Shown here: piece after piece, positions 19,082 to 28,151 of the stretch
How the letters are laid out: every line of letters starts with the position of its first letter
How positions within the stretch are numbered: position 1 is the first letter of the stretch
Assembly (NCBI RefSeq): GCF_023101665.1
Contig: NZ_CP082161.1
Span: 6,758,001 to 6,822,000 of the forward strand
DNA: 64,000 nt
Origin: Bradyrhizobium sp. 195
Lineage (GTDB): Bacteria; Pseudomonadota; Alphaproteobacteria; Rhizobiales; Xanthobacteraceae
Reading direction: 5' to 3'
Translations under genes and position numbers: made by a program
Notes under the pieces: generated by a model
What the model was told of the DNA's origin: nothing
Seen by the model: the letters and a program-made list of their open reading frames with translations, nothing else
Databases searched by the model: none

Positions 19082-20338
19082 CTAGAGCAGATCGGCATAG
19101 GACAAAAAACCTACGCCGTGCCCCGGCTCGACGCCCGTGATGCTCTCACCGAGTTCAACCAGGCCGTCGGTCTCGACCAGCGAGGACAACAGCCCCGCTC
19201 CCTCGCGCGGAAACTTGATGGCCTCGAGCCCGCCGTCCTGCGCGCGTCGCAAGGAGGCGCGCACATATTCACGCCGGCCCGCCTTCTTCTTGTAAGTAAA
19301 CGCGGCGCGCACCGGGATGGGCGTCAGCGGCTCCGGCAAGCCACCCGCCAGCGCCAGCACCGTCGGCCGCACCACATGGACAAACGTGACGAAACTCGCG
19401 ACGGGATTGCCGGGCAATCCGATCAGCGGCGTGCCGTCGATGATGCCCATCGCCACGGGCCGGCCGGGCTTGATCGCCATCCGCCACAGCACCAGCGAGC
19501 CGATGCTTTCGACCGCCGCCTTGACGTGGTCCTCCTCGCCGGTCGAGACGCCGCCCGTGGTGAGGATCAGATCGTGGCGGCCTGCAACCTGCTTCAAGCC
19601 ATTCGCGAGCGAAGCACGCTCGTCGCGCAGAATGCCGAGGTCGCTGACCTCGCAGTCCAGGCGGCGCAGCATCGCCATCAACATGAAGCGGTTGGAATCG
19701 AACAGCTGCGAGGCGGCGCGTGGCTCGCCAGGAGAAGCAAGCTCGTCACCGGTCGAGAACACCGCAACGCGAATGCGCCTGACCACGTCGAGCCTGACAC
19801 GCCCGAACGCCGCGGCGAGCGCGACGTGCTGTGGTCGCAAGCGCTGGCCCGCGCGCAGCGCGATCTGGCCCTCGGGGATGTCTTCGCCCGCAGGCCGGAC
19901 ATTGGCTCCAGGCTTCAGCCCCGGCGGCAGCACGATCCTGCCGGAATCGTCGATGCGGACATCTTCCTGCATGAAGACGGTCTCCGCGCCCGGCGGCATC
20001 GGCGCGCCCGTGAAAATGCGCGCGGTGTGGCCGGGCTTGATCGGTGCCTGTGCAAGCCCGCCGGCCTGGATGCGGCCGTCAAGCGGGAACGCCTGCTCCG
20101 CGCCATCGGGAAGATCGGCGTTGCGCACGGCGTAGCCGTCGACGGCCGAGTTTGTGAAGGGCGGCAGCGGCAGCGGCGCCGCGACGTCGCGCGCCAGCAC
20201 GCGCCCGTCTGCGTCGAGGAGCGTCACCGTTTCCAGATCGGCGATCGCGTTGACGCGCGTCGTGATGAGACCAACGGCCTCGTCCACCGACATCATCGGG
20301 CCGCCGAAGGCAAAGCAATCGTCCGACAGTTGCGCCAT
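19082..20338 (-). CDS. moeA: Molybdopterin molybdenumtransferase MoeA
   Basis: A 418-residue MoeA that inserts the metal oxyanion into adenylylated molybdopterin. Motifs: TNSAVDGYAV with the catalytic Asp, FTGAPMPPGAETV, STGDEL, TTGGVSTGEEDHV, and LPGNPVASFVTF. The length matches the family (about 410). It begins 9 nt after the mobB stop on the same strand, so mobB-moeA form an operon. This is the canonical copy of three MoeA-related genes in this block. Confidence 0.92.
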   Translation of the reverse strand: MAQLSDDCFAFGGPMMSVDEAVGLITTRVNAIADLETVTLLDADGRVLARDVAAPLPLPPFTNSAVDGYAVRNADLPDGAEQAFPLDGRIQAGGLAQAPIKPGHTARIFTGAPMPPGAETVFMQEDVRIDDSGRIVLPPGLKPGANVRPAGEDIPEGQIALRAGQRLRPQHVALAAAFGRVRLDVVRRIRVAVFSTGDELASPGEPRAASQLFDSNRFMLMAMLRRLDCEVSDLGILRDERASLANGLKQVAGRHDLILTTGGVSTGEEDHVKAAVESIGSLVLWRMAIKPGRPVAMGIIDGTPLIGLPGNPVASFVTFVHVVRPTVLALAGGLPEPLTPIPVRAAFTYKKKAGRREYVRASLRRAQDGGLEAIKFPREGAGLLSSLVETDGLVELGESITGVEPGHGVGFLSYADLL

Positions 20339-20347
20339 GGTGCCTCG

Positions 20348-20875
20348 TCAGCGTATCGCGGCGCTCTTCGCCACGGCTTCCTCGACCGGCATCGCGGCGC
20401 GCAGCAGCAATGCCGCAGCCGCCGCGATATCGTCGAGATGGACAGTCGGCAGCCCAGTGTCAATGGCGGTGTCAGTCGCGATCCCGGCAATGCCGGGATC
20501 GTCGGGGTATAGCAACGGCTTGCCGTTGGCCGCGCGATGCACCTCGATCTTGCGGTGCGGCTCGCGCTTGAAACCCTCGACCACGACGAGATCGACGGCG
20601 GACAGCTTGCTCAATAGTTCCGGCAACCGCGGCTCCGCGGCGCCGCGCAGTTCGTGCATCAGGGCCCAGCGGCTTGACGAAGCAACCAGCACTTCGGCCG
20701 CGCCGGCCTCGCGATGCCGCCAGGAATCCTTGCCGGGCACGTCGACGTCGAACTGGTGATGCGCATGCTTGATGACCGAGACGCGCAGGCCCTGCGCATT
20801 GAAATGCGGGATCAGCCGCGTCAACAGCGTGGTCTTGCCCGCACCGCTCCAGCCCGCAAGGCCGATAACTTTCAT
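20348..20875 (-). CDS. mobB: Molybdopterin-guanine dinucleotide biosynthesis adaptor MobB
   Basis: A 175-residue GTPase with P-loop GWSGAGKTTLLTRL at residues about 8-21 and the MobB signature VIKHAHHQFDVDVPGKDSWRH. It assists MobA in attaching GMP to form bis-MGD, the cofactor form used by formate dehydrogenases. It is upstream of and co-directional with moeA. A 27-bp-armed palindromic repeat lies just upstream. Confidence 0.92.
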   Translation of the reverse strand: MKVIGLAGWSGAGKTTLLTRLIPHFNAQGLRVSVIKHAHHQFDVDVPGKDSWRHREAGAAEVLVASSSRWALMHELRGAAEPRLPELLSKLSAVDLVVVEGFKREPHRKIEVHRAANGKPLLYPDDPGIAGIATDTAIDTGLPTVHLDDIAAAAALLLRAAMPVEEAVAKSAAIR

Positions 20876-20928
20876 AACCGTTCGATCTCCTACGGCTCCC
20901 CAGCCGGTGGAACCACCGCTCCCTCCCC

Positions 20929-21008
20929 GTCATTGCGAGCGCAGCGAAGCAATCCAGAGTGTCTCCGCGGATGCATTTTCCGGATTGCTTCGCTGCGCTC
21001 GCAATGAC
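20929..21008. repeat. Palindromic repeat with perfect 27-bp arms
   Basis: Arms 20929-20955 (starting GTCATTGCGAGCGCAGCG) and 20982-21008 are exact reverse complements around a 26-nt loop. This is a common rhizobial intergenic repeat and lies between the divergent mobB and fdhD genes. A degenerate relative is at about 46796-46899. Confidence 0.8.
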
Positions 21009-21082
21009 GAGCGGAGGCATTTTGCCCATTCGCTGCCATGCTTATATCGGCTTGAGCCGAATGTCATGCTAACCTCGTGACC

Positions 21083-21973
21083 ATGATGAAGATCGACAAA
21101 GCTCCCGTGCCCCTGATCGTCCCCAATCCAGACGATCCTCGCCTGACCCAGAGCGTGACCGGGACCGACCAGACCGGCGCCAGGGTCGAGATCAAGGTGC
21201 CGATGGAGCGGCCGCTGACGCTCTACCTGAATGCCCAGGAGATCGTCACCATGATGACGATCGGCGACTATCCGGAATATCTGGCGCTCGGCTATTTGCT
21301 GAACCAGAACATGCTGAAATATAATGACGCGGTCACCGAGGTCGAATACGACGACGACCTCCAGGTGGTCGTGGTGCGCACCACACACCACACCAATTTC
21401 GAAGCCAAGCTGAAGAAGCGCACGCAGACCTCGGGCTGCGCGCAGGGCACCGCCTTCGGCGACCTGCTGGAGGCGGTCGAGAGCGTCGCACTGCCGAAGG
21501 CGGAGCTGCGCACCTCCTGGCTCTACCAGATGACGCAGACCATCAACACCATGCCCTCGCTCTATCTCGAGGCCGGCGCGATCCACGGCTGCGTGCTGTG
21601 CAAGGAGGGCACTCCGCTCTGCTACACCGAGGATGTCGGCCGGCACAACGCGGTCGACAAGATCGCGGGCTGGATGTACCGCCACGGCGTCGATGCCTCC
21701 GACAAGATCCTCTACACCACGGGGCGTCTCACCTCGGAGATGGTGATCAAGACCGTCCGCATGGGGATCCCGATCCTGGTGTCGCGCTCCGGCTTCACCG
21801 CCTGGGGTGTCGATCTCGCCCGCCAGGTCGGACTGACGCTGGTCGGACGCACCCGCGGCAAGCGCTTCATCGTCCTCGCGGGCGAGGAGCGCATCGTCTA
21901 CGACCAGAACCTCGCCTACGTCGAGGACGAATCGGCCAAGCACAAGCGCAAAGGTGAAGGTGGTGACGACTAG
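21083..21973 (+). CDS. fdhD: Formate dehydrogenase accessory sulfurtransferase FdhD
   Basis: A protein of about 296 residues that moves sulfur from a cysteine desulfurase to the bis-MGD metal centre and is essential for active formate dehydrogenase. Signatures are [13 protein letters not shown] (reduced from the CxxC of enteric FdhD to a single cysteine), [24 protein letters not shown], and [10 protein letters not shown]. The ATG at 21083 is preferred to the in-frame GTG at 21077. It overlaps mobA by about 20 nt and is divergent from mobB. Confidence 0.93.
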   Translation: MMKIDKAPVPLIVPNPDDPRLTQSVTGTDQTGARVEIKVPMERPLTLYLNAQEIVTMMTIGDYPEYLALGYLLNQNMLKYNDAVTEVEYDDDLQVVVVRTTHHTNFEAKLKKRTQTSGCAQGTAFGDLLEAVESVALPKAELRTSWLYQMTQTINTMPSLYLEAGAIHGCVLCKEGTPLCYTEDVGRHNAVDKIAGWMYRHGVDASDKILYTTGRLTSEMVIKTVRMGIPILVSRSGFTAWGVDLARQVGLTLVGRTRGKRFIVLAGEERIVYDQNLAYVEDESAKHKRKGEGGDD

Positions 21974-22595
21974 TTTTCCGGCCACGCAAGGCGTGCTGCT
22001 CGCGGGCGGCCTCGCGCGGCGCATGGGCGGCGGCGACAAGCCGATGCGCACCATCGGCGGCCGCACCATTCTGGAGCGCGTGATCGCGCGCCTTTCGCCT
22101 CAGTGCAGCGGGCTGATTCTCAATGCGAACGGCGATCCCGCACGTTTCGCCGCCTTCGGCCTGCAGGTCGTCGCCGACGACGTGCCCGGCTTTCCCGGCC
22201 CGCTCGCCGGCATCCTAGCGGCGCTGGACTGGACCGCGGCCAACCGGCCGGAGATCGAATGGGTGCTCAGCGCCGCCGGCGATTGCCCGTTCCTGCCGCG
22301 CGATCTGGTGGCCCGCCTGCATGACGCACGCGAGCACGAGAGCGCGCAGCTCGCGGTCGCCGCATCAGGCGACCAGTCACATCCGGTGATCGGTCTGTGG
22401 CGCGTCGCCCTGCGCGACGAGCTGCGTCACGCGCTGGTCGTCGAAGATCTCCGCAAGATCGACCGCTGGACCGCGCGCTATCCGCTCGCGACGGTGACGT
22501 GGCCAGCCGAGCCGCTCGATCCGTTCTTCAATGCCAATACGGTCGAGGACATCGCCGAAGCCGAGCGGCTGGCGGCGCTGGACGACGCATCCTGA
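21954..22595 (+). CDS. mobA: Molybdenum cofactor guanylyltransferase MobA
   Basis: A protein of about 213 residues with the nucleotidyltransferase motif [18 protein letters not shown] and the metal-binding region GDCPFLP. It makes MGD from molybdopterin and GTP. The frame overlaps the end of fdhD and several GTG codons (21954, 21960, 21963) could serve as start, so the exact N-terminus is uncertain. Together with fdhD it gives a two-gene maturation operon for bis-MGD enzymes. Confidence 0.9.
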   Translation: MKVVTTSFPATQGVLLAGGLARRMGGGDKPMRTIGGRTILERVIARLSPQCSGLILNANGDPARFAAFGLQVVADDVPGFPGPLAGILAALDWTAANRPEIEWVLSAAGDCPFLPRDLVARLHDAREHESAQLAVAASGDQSHPVIGLWRVALRDELRHALVVEDLRKIDRWTARYPLATVTWPAEPLDPFFNANTVEDIAEAERLAALDDAS

Positions 22596-22689
22596 GCCGT
22601 TGCCCGGAGCTCTTGACCGTAAGCGACCGGCCGTGAACCGGACCTGGGAAGCGAACGACCAATGATTGGGACGTTGCCCCGGATGAGCC

Positions 22690-22914
22690 ATGGCAGACTC
22701 GCTCTTGGAAGTCATTTTCGATGTTGTCGATCTCGCGTTCGATGTTTCGGACGTAATCGATCGCACGAAGCAGCTGAGCAAGCCTGACACCGTCGAGGTC
22801 CCGCCGGACCCGAAGCCTCTGCCGCCTGCGGCGCAGCGTGCGTTGGCCGAAGCCGAGGAGCGGGAGCGCGCCATTCAGGCCGCCAGCGGCGCTGACCAGG
22901 CATCGCATCGATAA
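22690..22914 (+). CDS. Small hypothetical protein
   Basis: A 74-residue acidic protein (MADSLLEVIFDVVDLAFDV, then a Pro-rich stretch and an Ala/Glu helix). No domain is recognised and the ribosome-binding site is weak. It is kept because the frame has typical codon bias and stands alone between mobA and the convergent MoeA-PBP gene. Confidence 0.45.
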   Translation: MADSLLEVIFDVVDLAFDVSDVIDRTKQLSKPDTVEVPPDPKPLPPAAQRALAEAEERERAIQAASGADQASHR

Positions 22915-22926
22915 CCCGGCTGGTAT

Positions 22927-24888
22927 CTACGCGGGCCGAAATCCAGCCCGCTCCAGCGCGGCGCGTGCATCGTCCGAGCCGAGTGCATCAAGGAACGCCC
23001 GCACCGCCGGCCGGTCCTTGCGCGCGGTCACCAGCGCGAAGTCATAATGCTCTTCCGCGAGCGGAATGAAGCCGAGGCCGACCGCATGGGCGACCGGCGC
23101 AATGGTCATGCCCCAGTCGGCGCGGTGCTGCACGACGGCGGCGGCAACCGCGTTATGCGAGCGCGGCTGATTCCAATAGCCTTCCGGGCGCGCGCCGCCG
23201 AGCAGCCGATCGATCAAGATGCGCGTGCCGGCGCCCTGGTTGCGGTTGACCATGATGCAGGCGGGGTCAACGAGCGCCGCGGCAACGGCGTCCTTCGCAC
23301 CAAAACCTTCGAAACGCCGGTCGCCCTTGCGGTAGACAATGCCCTGCATTCGGCGCCAACCCGGAACGAGTTCGAGCCCCTCGACAAGATAGGGCGCGTT
23401 GTAGGTCTCGCTTTGATCGTCGAACAGATGGATCGGCGCGAGGTCGCATTCGCCACGTTTTGCGGCCGCGAGTCCGCCGAGGCTGCCGACCGCGATCGAG
23501 CGCACGGTCAGGCCGGCATGCGCGAGTTTTGCAGTGACGAGATCGAGGCCGGTGCAATGGCTGCCGACGATGACGAGATCGGGCACGCGCACATGCGGCG
23601 TGAACAGCGTCACCTCGGCTTCAGTCCCGGCCGGCATCTGGTCGGCGAGCGCGTCGATGCGCAGAAAGCCGTCGGCCTGCGCGAAGGACGTGATTGCGCC
23701 GGAGCCCTTGCCGGAGGGATAGGCGATCAGGCGATCCTTGCCCTCGACCAGCGAGACCATGACGAATTCGGTGCGGCCGAGCTCGGAAGCGATGCGGACT
23801 GGAACGGTTGCGCTGACCTTGGCATCGGAGCGCGGCGGCAGTCCGGCCATCTTGCGCAGCATCGGCACGATCATGTCGTGGAAGGTGAACATCGCCGAGG
23901 TCGGAAATCCCGGCAGGATCACCACCGGCTTGCCGCCGCACACCGCAAGGCACAGTGGCTTGCCGGGCTTGAGCGCAACGCCATGCGCGATGATGCCGGG
24001 CTGGCCGAGCCGGCCGATGATGCGGTGAGACAAATCGCCCGCGCCCTTCGACGTACCGCCAGACAGCACCAGCATGTCGGCGTTCGCCAGCGCGCGGCGC
24101 ATGGCGGCTTCAAGCTTGGCTTCATCGTCGGGAACGGCGCCGTGGAAAACCGCCTCACCGCCATTCTCGTCGATCGCAGCCGTGACGATCGCACCATTGG
24201 TGTCGTAGATGCCGGCAGGCGCGAGCGGCTGGCCCGGCTGCACCAATTCGTCGCCGGTGGAGATGACGGCCACACGCGGCTTGCGCGCCACAGTCACCTC
24301 GGCGATGCCGCAAGCGGCCAGCATGCCGATCTCGCGCGAGCCGATGAGCGTGCCGGCGCGCAGCAGCGCTTCGCCTCGCGCGATGTCGGACCCGGCGTAG
24401 GAGACGAACTGCCCCGGAGACGTGGCGCGACGAATCTCGATCGCATCAGATCCTGCCGGTTGGGTGTGCTCGACCATGACGACGGCATCGGCGCCGCGCG
24501 GCAGCGGACCGCCGGTGGCGATCGCCGTTGCGGTTCCAGCCGCCACTTGCAGTGCCGGCGCGGTGCCGCAGTGGATGGTTTCGCCGTTCAGCCCGAGGCG
24601 AACAGGCTTGCCTTCGCCCGCCGCGACGACATCCGCCGAACGCACGGCAAAGCCGTCGACATTGGAGCGGTCAAACGGGGGAACATCGATCGGCGCCGTG
24701 ACGTCTTCGGCGAGTGCCGCACCGAGTGCATCGGCGAGCTTGCGCACCTCGCTCGGAATCGGGCGCGGGAACAGTGCCGCCTCGAAGCGTGCCAGCGCTT
24801 CCTCCCGCGACAGGATCTTGAGGAACTGCTCCTGTTCGAGCGCGCTGCGCTCTTGCGATCGCGGAATCATCGTCATGCCGGAACCCAT
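22927..24888 (-). CDS. MoeA fused to a periplasmic-binding-protein-like (LysR-type substrate) domain
   Basis: A 653-residue fusion. Residues about 25-430 are a full MoeA (SNVDGFAV, TGGPLPRGADAVVM, STGDEL, LSGGTSKGAGD, LPGFPTSAMFTF). Residues about 445-653 are a PBP-like domain (PDLVIVGSHCTGLDLVTAKL, CDLAPIHLFD, NRNQGAGTRILIDRLL, DWGMTIAPVA), the type found behind some archaeal and bacterial MoeA proteins. This fused isoform is thought to discriminate metal or substrate; its exact role is not settled. The next gene upstream ends 1 nt before its start, so they form an operon. Confidence 0.88.
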   Translation of the reverse strand: MGSGMTMIPRSQERSALEQEQFLKILSREEALARFEAALFPRPIPSEVRKLADALGAALAEDVTAPIDVPPFDRSNVDGFAVRSADVVAAGEGKPVRLGLNGETIHCGTAPALQVAAGTATAIATGGPLPRGADAVVMVEHTQPAGSDAIEIRRATSPGQFVSYAGSDIARGEALLRAGTLIGSREIGMLAACGIAEVTVARKPRVAVISTGDELVQPGQPLAPAGIYDTNGAIVTAAIDENGGEAVFHGAVPDDEAKLEAAMRRALANADMLVLSGGTSKGAGDLSHRIIGRLGQPGIIAHGVALKPGKPLCLAVCGGKPVVILPGFPTSAMFTFHDMIVPMLRKMAGLPPRSDAKVSATVPVRIASELGRTEFVMVSLVEGKDRLIAYPSGKGSGAITSFAQADGFLRIDALADQMPAGTEAEVTLFTPHVRVPDLVIVGSHCTGLDLVTAKLAHAGLTVRSIAVGSLGGLAAAKRGECDLAPIHLFDDQSETYNAPYLVEGLELVPGWRRMQGIVYRKGDRRFEGFGAKDAVAAALVDPACIMVNRNQGAGTRILIDRLLGGARPEGYWNQPRSHNAVAAAVVQHRADWGMTIAPVAHAVGLGFIPLAEEHYDFALVTARKDRPAVRAFLDALGSDDARAALERAGFRPA

Positions 24889-24889
24889 A

Positions 24890-25996
24890 TCATGCCCGCA
24901 TCAGATAGGCATCGACCGACGTGCCCGCCGCGAATCCCTCGTGGCTGGCGGGGATGAGCAGCCATGCATCGGCACGGGCAATCGCGTGGAGCGGCCATTC
25001 GCCCACGGCAAGCGGCATCCACGCGTGATGTTCCAGAGACAGCAGAGCCATTTCAGCGATGCCGACACTGGATGCGATTTTGCGCGCAAGCGGCAGGATC
25101 ATCTGTCGGCGGGGCCGGCGCGCGGACAAATGGTCGACGAGCGGCAGCACGAGCGCGAGCCAGACCGCAAGCGCAGGATCGGGCGAGCCGGGCAAGGCAA
25201 CCACGGGAATCCGCCCGAGCCGACCGACCGCGGCGGTGCGTCCGGGCTGAAGCGCAAGGCCATGGGCGAGCACCTCGCCACGCTGGGCCAGCGCCATGAC
25301 AGAGGCATCCCCGTGGCCAACGCCGCTGCCGCCCACGGTCAGCAGGAGATCACAAGAGGACGCATCGAGCACCTCGGCAATTGACGCCTGATCGCGTGCA
25401 CCGCTTTGGCGCGTTTCGACACCCAGCCCCGCTGCATGCGCGATCCCGGCGATCATGTGCATCGTTGCCGTTGCGCCCGGCACATTGACGATGCGCAGCC
25501 GGGGCCGGCGCACGGCGAGTTTCTCCAGACCCGCAACGCGCGCCAGCAGCAGATCAGCCGCACCGACCGGACAACCCTCGGCGCCGGCAGGCGTGCGTTC
25601 CGCCATGTCGCTCCCGGCGCGCCTGACGTCCTGCCCCGGCACGCCTTCCGCCAGCACCTGCGCGAGCGGCCCCGCCACCTCCACCGCGTCGGCATCGAGC
25701 ACACAGTCGCATCCCGCCGGCATCGCTTCGCCGGCTTCGACCCATTGCGGCACCTTCGTCAAAGGCAGCGGCGAATAGGAGGACGCGCCGACGAGATCAT
25801 TGGCGCAGAGCGCAAAACCGTCCGCGGCGGCAATGTCGTGCGGCGGATGGGCCGCAAGCAGCGGAGTGCCCACAGCAATGCAACCGGCCGCGTCGGTCAG
25901 TGGCAACTCCACCGGTGCAACCGGCTCGAGCCCGTTCAGCAACGCGGCGAGCGCGATCTCGAGCGGGGTGAGCGAGGACGGCAGGCGCTGGGTCAT
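24890..25996 (-). CDS. MoeA-like molybdopterin-binding protein
   Basis: About 368 residues from the ATG at 25996 (MTQRLPSSLTPLEIALAALL); an upstream TTG at 26032 in the same frame is possible. It has a divergent MoeA fold: AAADGFAL replaces SAVDGYAV, and AGEAMPAGCDCVLD, VGGSGVGHGDASV and LPGSPDPALAVWLAL follow. It is probably a diverged MoeA paralogue that may assist metal insertion or act as a scaffold with the fused MoeA encoded immediately downstream. Function is inferred from homology and neighbours. Confidence 0.75.
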   Translation of the reverse strand: MTQRLPSSLTPLEIALAALLNGLEPVAPVELPLTDAAGCIAVGTPLLAAHPPHDIAAADGFALCANDLVGASSYSPLPLTKVPQWVEAGEAMPAGCDCVLDADAVEVAGPLAQVLAEGVPGQDVRRAGSDMAERTPAGAEGCPVGAADLLLARVAGLEKLAVRRPRLRIVNVPGATATMHMIAGIAHAAGLGVETRQSGARDQASIAEVLDASSCDLLLTVGGSGVGHGDASVMALAQRGEVLAHGLALQPGRTAAVGRLGRIPVVALPGSPDPALAVWLALVLPLVDHLSARRPRRQMILPLARKIASSVGIAEMALLSLEHHAWMPLAVGEWPLHAIARADAWLLIPASHEGFAAGTSVDAYLMRA

Positions 25997-26050
25997 GCGC
26001 CATGGTGGACCATGCATCGCCCGCTTTGGCAACCGCCGGCGATGCGGGTC

Positions 26051-26884
26051 TCAACCGCCCGACCGGTCCGAATTCGGGAAGAACAGCTGCTGTCCGTCGA
26101 CCTTGTAGCCGGCGATCGCCGTCTGCCCCTCCGGCGAGGTCAGCCAGTCGATGAAGGTCTGCGCGAGATCCTTCTTCACGTTCGGAAACTTCTCGGGGTT
26201 CACCAGCATCACGCCGTACTGATTGAGCAGCCGCCGGTCGCCTTCGACCACAATGTCGAGATCTCCGCGATCCCTGAACGAGATCCAGCTGCCGCGCTCC
26301 GACAGCACATAGGCATTCGCGGCGCGCGCGGCGTCGAGGGCCGAGGTCATGCCCTGCCCGACCTCGCGATACCAGGCGCCCTTCGCAGCGCCGATGTCGA
26401 TGCCGGCGACGATCCAGAGCGCGAGCTCCGCGGCGTGGGTGCCCGACCGATCGCCGCGCGTCACGAACGGCGCGCCTTTGGCTTCGATCGCCTTCAGCGC
26501 CGTCACGATGTCCTTGCCCTTCACGGCTGCCGGATCGCTCTTCGGCCCGATCAGCACATAGTCGTTGTACATCACGTTGAAGCGCTTTACGCCAAACCCG
26601 TCGGCGACGAATTTCTCCTCCTGCGGCCGCGCGTGCATCAGCACGACGTCGGCTTCGCCCCGTCGCGGCCCGTTGAGCACCTCATCGGCACGCCGCGCGA
26701 TCACGGTCACCTCGATGCCGGTCTTGTCCTGGAAGATCGGCAGCAGATAGTCGAGCAGGCCGGAATCCTGCGTCGATGTGGTCGAGCTCAGCACGATCGC
26801 GCGGTCCTCCGCGGATGACGCCGCAACGCCCGCGGCGAGGCCGCAGAAGAGCGCGAATGCAACGGACAGGCGGCGGACGGCCAT
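26051..26884 (-). CDS. tupA: Tungstate-type ABC transporter substrate-binding protein TupA
   Basis: A 277-residue periplasmic receptor with a signal peptide (MAVRRLSVAFALFCGLAAGVAASSA). It has the anion-binding motif SSTTSTQDSGLLDYLLP, which is TTTSTxxSGLL in TupA/WtpA relatives, then ADVVLMHARP and a typical PBP-like fold. TupA binds tungstate with very high affinity. No tupB/tupC permease or ATPase gene is adjacent. It is divergent from an HTH-PBP regulator and followed by two MoeA-type genes on the same strand. Confidence 0.82.
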   Translation of the reverse strand: MAVRRLSVAFALFCGLAAGVAASSAEDRAIVLSSTTSTQDSGLLDYLLPIFQDKTGIEVTVIARRADEVLNGPRRGEADVVLMHARPQEEKFVADGFGVKRFNVMYNDYVLIGPKSDPAAVKGKDIVTALKAIEAKGAPFVTRGDRSGTHAAELALWIVAGIDIGAAKGAWYREVGQGMTSALDAARAANAYVLSERGSWISFRDRGDLDIVVEGDRRLLNQYGVMLVNPEKFPNVKKDLAQTFIDWLTSPEGQTAIAGYKVDGQQLFFPNSDRSGG

Positions 26885-27155
26885 GATCGGGTTCCCATTG
26901 AACAAGACGTAGCCATGATGATGGCGAGCGATTGCGCCGCACTCGTGACGCATCTGCTGCCTTGTGCTCCGCAGTCGGGAAATTTCGGCAAGGCGCGCAC
27001 GCTTGAGATCGTTCACCAAAGCAGAAATCGCGCGCGCGGATGTGTTGCAAAGCAGCGAGATCATCAGGCATGGTTCCCGCGGACACAAATTGAAATGCAG
27101 AATTCCACCTGCGTTAGACGTCAAAAAGAAGCAAGAATTTGCATAGGAATGCAGG
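26885..27155. other. Divergent intergenic region between tupA and its HTH-PBP neighbour
   Basis: This 271-bp stretch has no supportable gene. It must hold the promoters of tupA (minus) and the HTH-PBP regulator (plus). No clear dyad or riboswitch-like structure was seen by eye. Confidence 0.5.
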
Positions 27156-28049
27156 ATGGAATTCCTGACGACCAGCGAAGCCGCCGATTACCTTCGGCTC
27201 GGCGAACGCAAGCTTTACGAACTCGTCACCACCGGCGCGATCCCCTGCACCAAGGTGACCGGGAAGTGGCTCTTCCCACGGCACGAGCTCGATCTCTGGG
27301 TGCTGTCGGGCCTCGCGCGTCCGGCCGGCATGCTGATCGCGGAGCCGCCGCCGGTCGTGGGCGGCAGCCAGGACGAACTGCTGGATTGGAGCCTGCGCGA
27401 GTCCGGGTCCGGGCTGGGATCGATGAGCGAGGGCAGCATGCGCGGGCTCGAGCGCCTGCAGCGCAACGAGGTGATGGCGGCGGCGGTGCACTTCCACGGC
27501 CTGGATGCTTCCGACGATCTCGCCGGCGATGCCAGTGTCGAAGTGCTGCGCGCCGCTCCCGACCTGCATGATGCGGTGCTGGTGGCGTTCGTACGCCGCG
27601 AGCAGGGTCTCGTGCTGCCGCAAGGCAATCCCAAGCACCTGCACGGCCTGACCGACGTGCTCGCGCGCGGCGCCAAAATGGCGATGCGGCAGCAGGGCAC
27701 GGGCGCGCAGATGCTGCTCGACGTGCTGCTGAAGCGCGCGGGCGCTTCGACACGGGATTTGCGCCGGGCCGAGGCGCCGTGCCTGACCGGTCCGGACCTT
27801 GCCGAACTGGTCCGCGCCGGCCAGGCCGATTGCGGCATTGCGACCCGCGCCACCGCGCGCTCGGCTGGTCTGGATTTCGTGCCGCTGGTCTGGGAGAACT
27901 TTGACCTCGCGATGCGGCAGCGCAGCTATTTCCGCCCCGCTATGCAGGCCCTGCTCCGCTTCCTGGGCGAACGGCGGCTGCGGCAGCGCGCCGAGGAGCT
28001 GACCGGCTATGATCCCTCATCCGCAGGCCAGATCCGCTTCGCAGCCTGA
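27156..28049 (+). CDS. HTH (excisionase-type) regulator with PBP-like ligand domain
   Basis: A 297-residue protein. Residues 1-50 form a MerR/excisionase-type winged helix (FLTTSEAADYLRLGERKLYELVTTGAIPCTKV). Residues about 90-290 are a PBP-like domain of the same kind as the tail of the MoeA fusion (DVLLKRAG, CLTGPDLAELVRAGQADCGIATRATA). Proteins of this build are one-component regulators found near molybdate/tungstate and FDH genes. The ATG has GCAGG just upstream. It is divergent from tupA and likely senses the oxyanion or cofactor state (inference). Confidence 0.82.
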   Translation: MEFLTTSEAADYLRLGERKLYELVTTGAIPCTKVTGKWLFPRHELDLWVLSGLARPAGMLIAEPPPVVGGSQDELLDWSLRESGSGLGSMSEGSMRGLERLQRNEVMAAAVHFHGLDASDDLAGDASVEVLRAAPDLHDAVLVAFVRREQGLVLPQGNPKHLHGLTDVLARGAKMAMRQQGTGAQMLLDVLLKRAGASTRDLRRAEAPCLTGPDLAELVRAGQADCGIATRATARSAGLDFVPLVWENFDLAMRQRSYFRPAMQALLRFLGERRLRQRAEELTGYDPSSAGQIRFAA

Positions 28050-28151
28050 CATTGACGCCCGCCCCAAAATAGTTGCAAAAGAAACCAATTCAGCCGGGCC
28101 GTACCCGGCAAAAAGCAACACCGGTCAACGCGCCGGACCAGGGAGGACAGC

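Noticed and set aside
23047..24957. A 636-codon plus-strand open frame over the MoeA-PBP gene
   Set aside because: Arg/His/Gly-rich antisense artefact; the minus frame is a clear MoeA.
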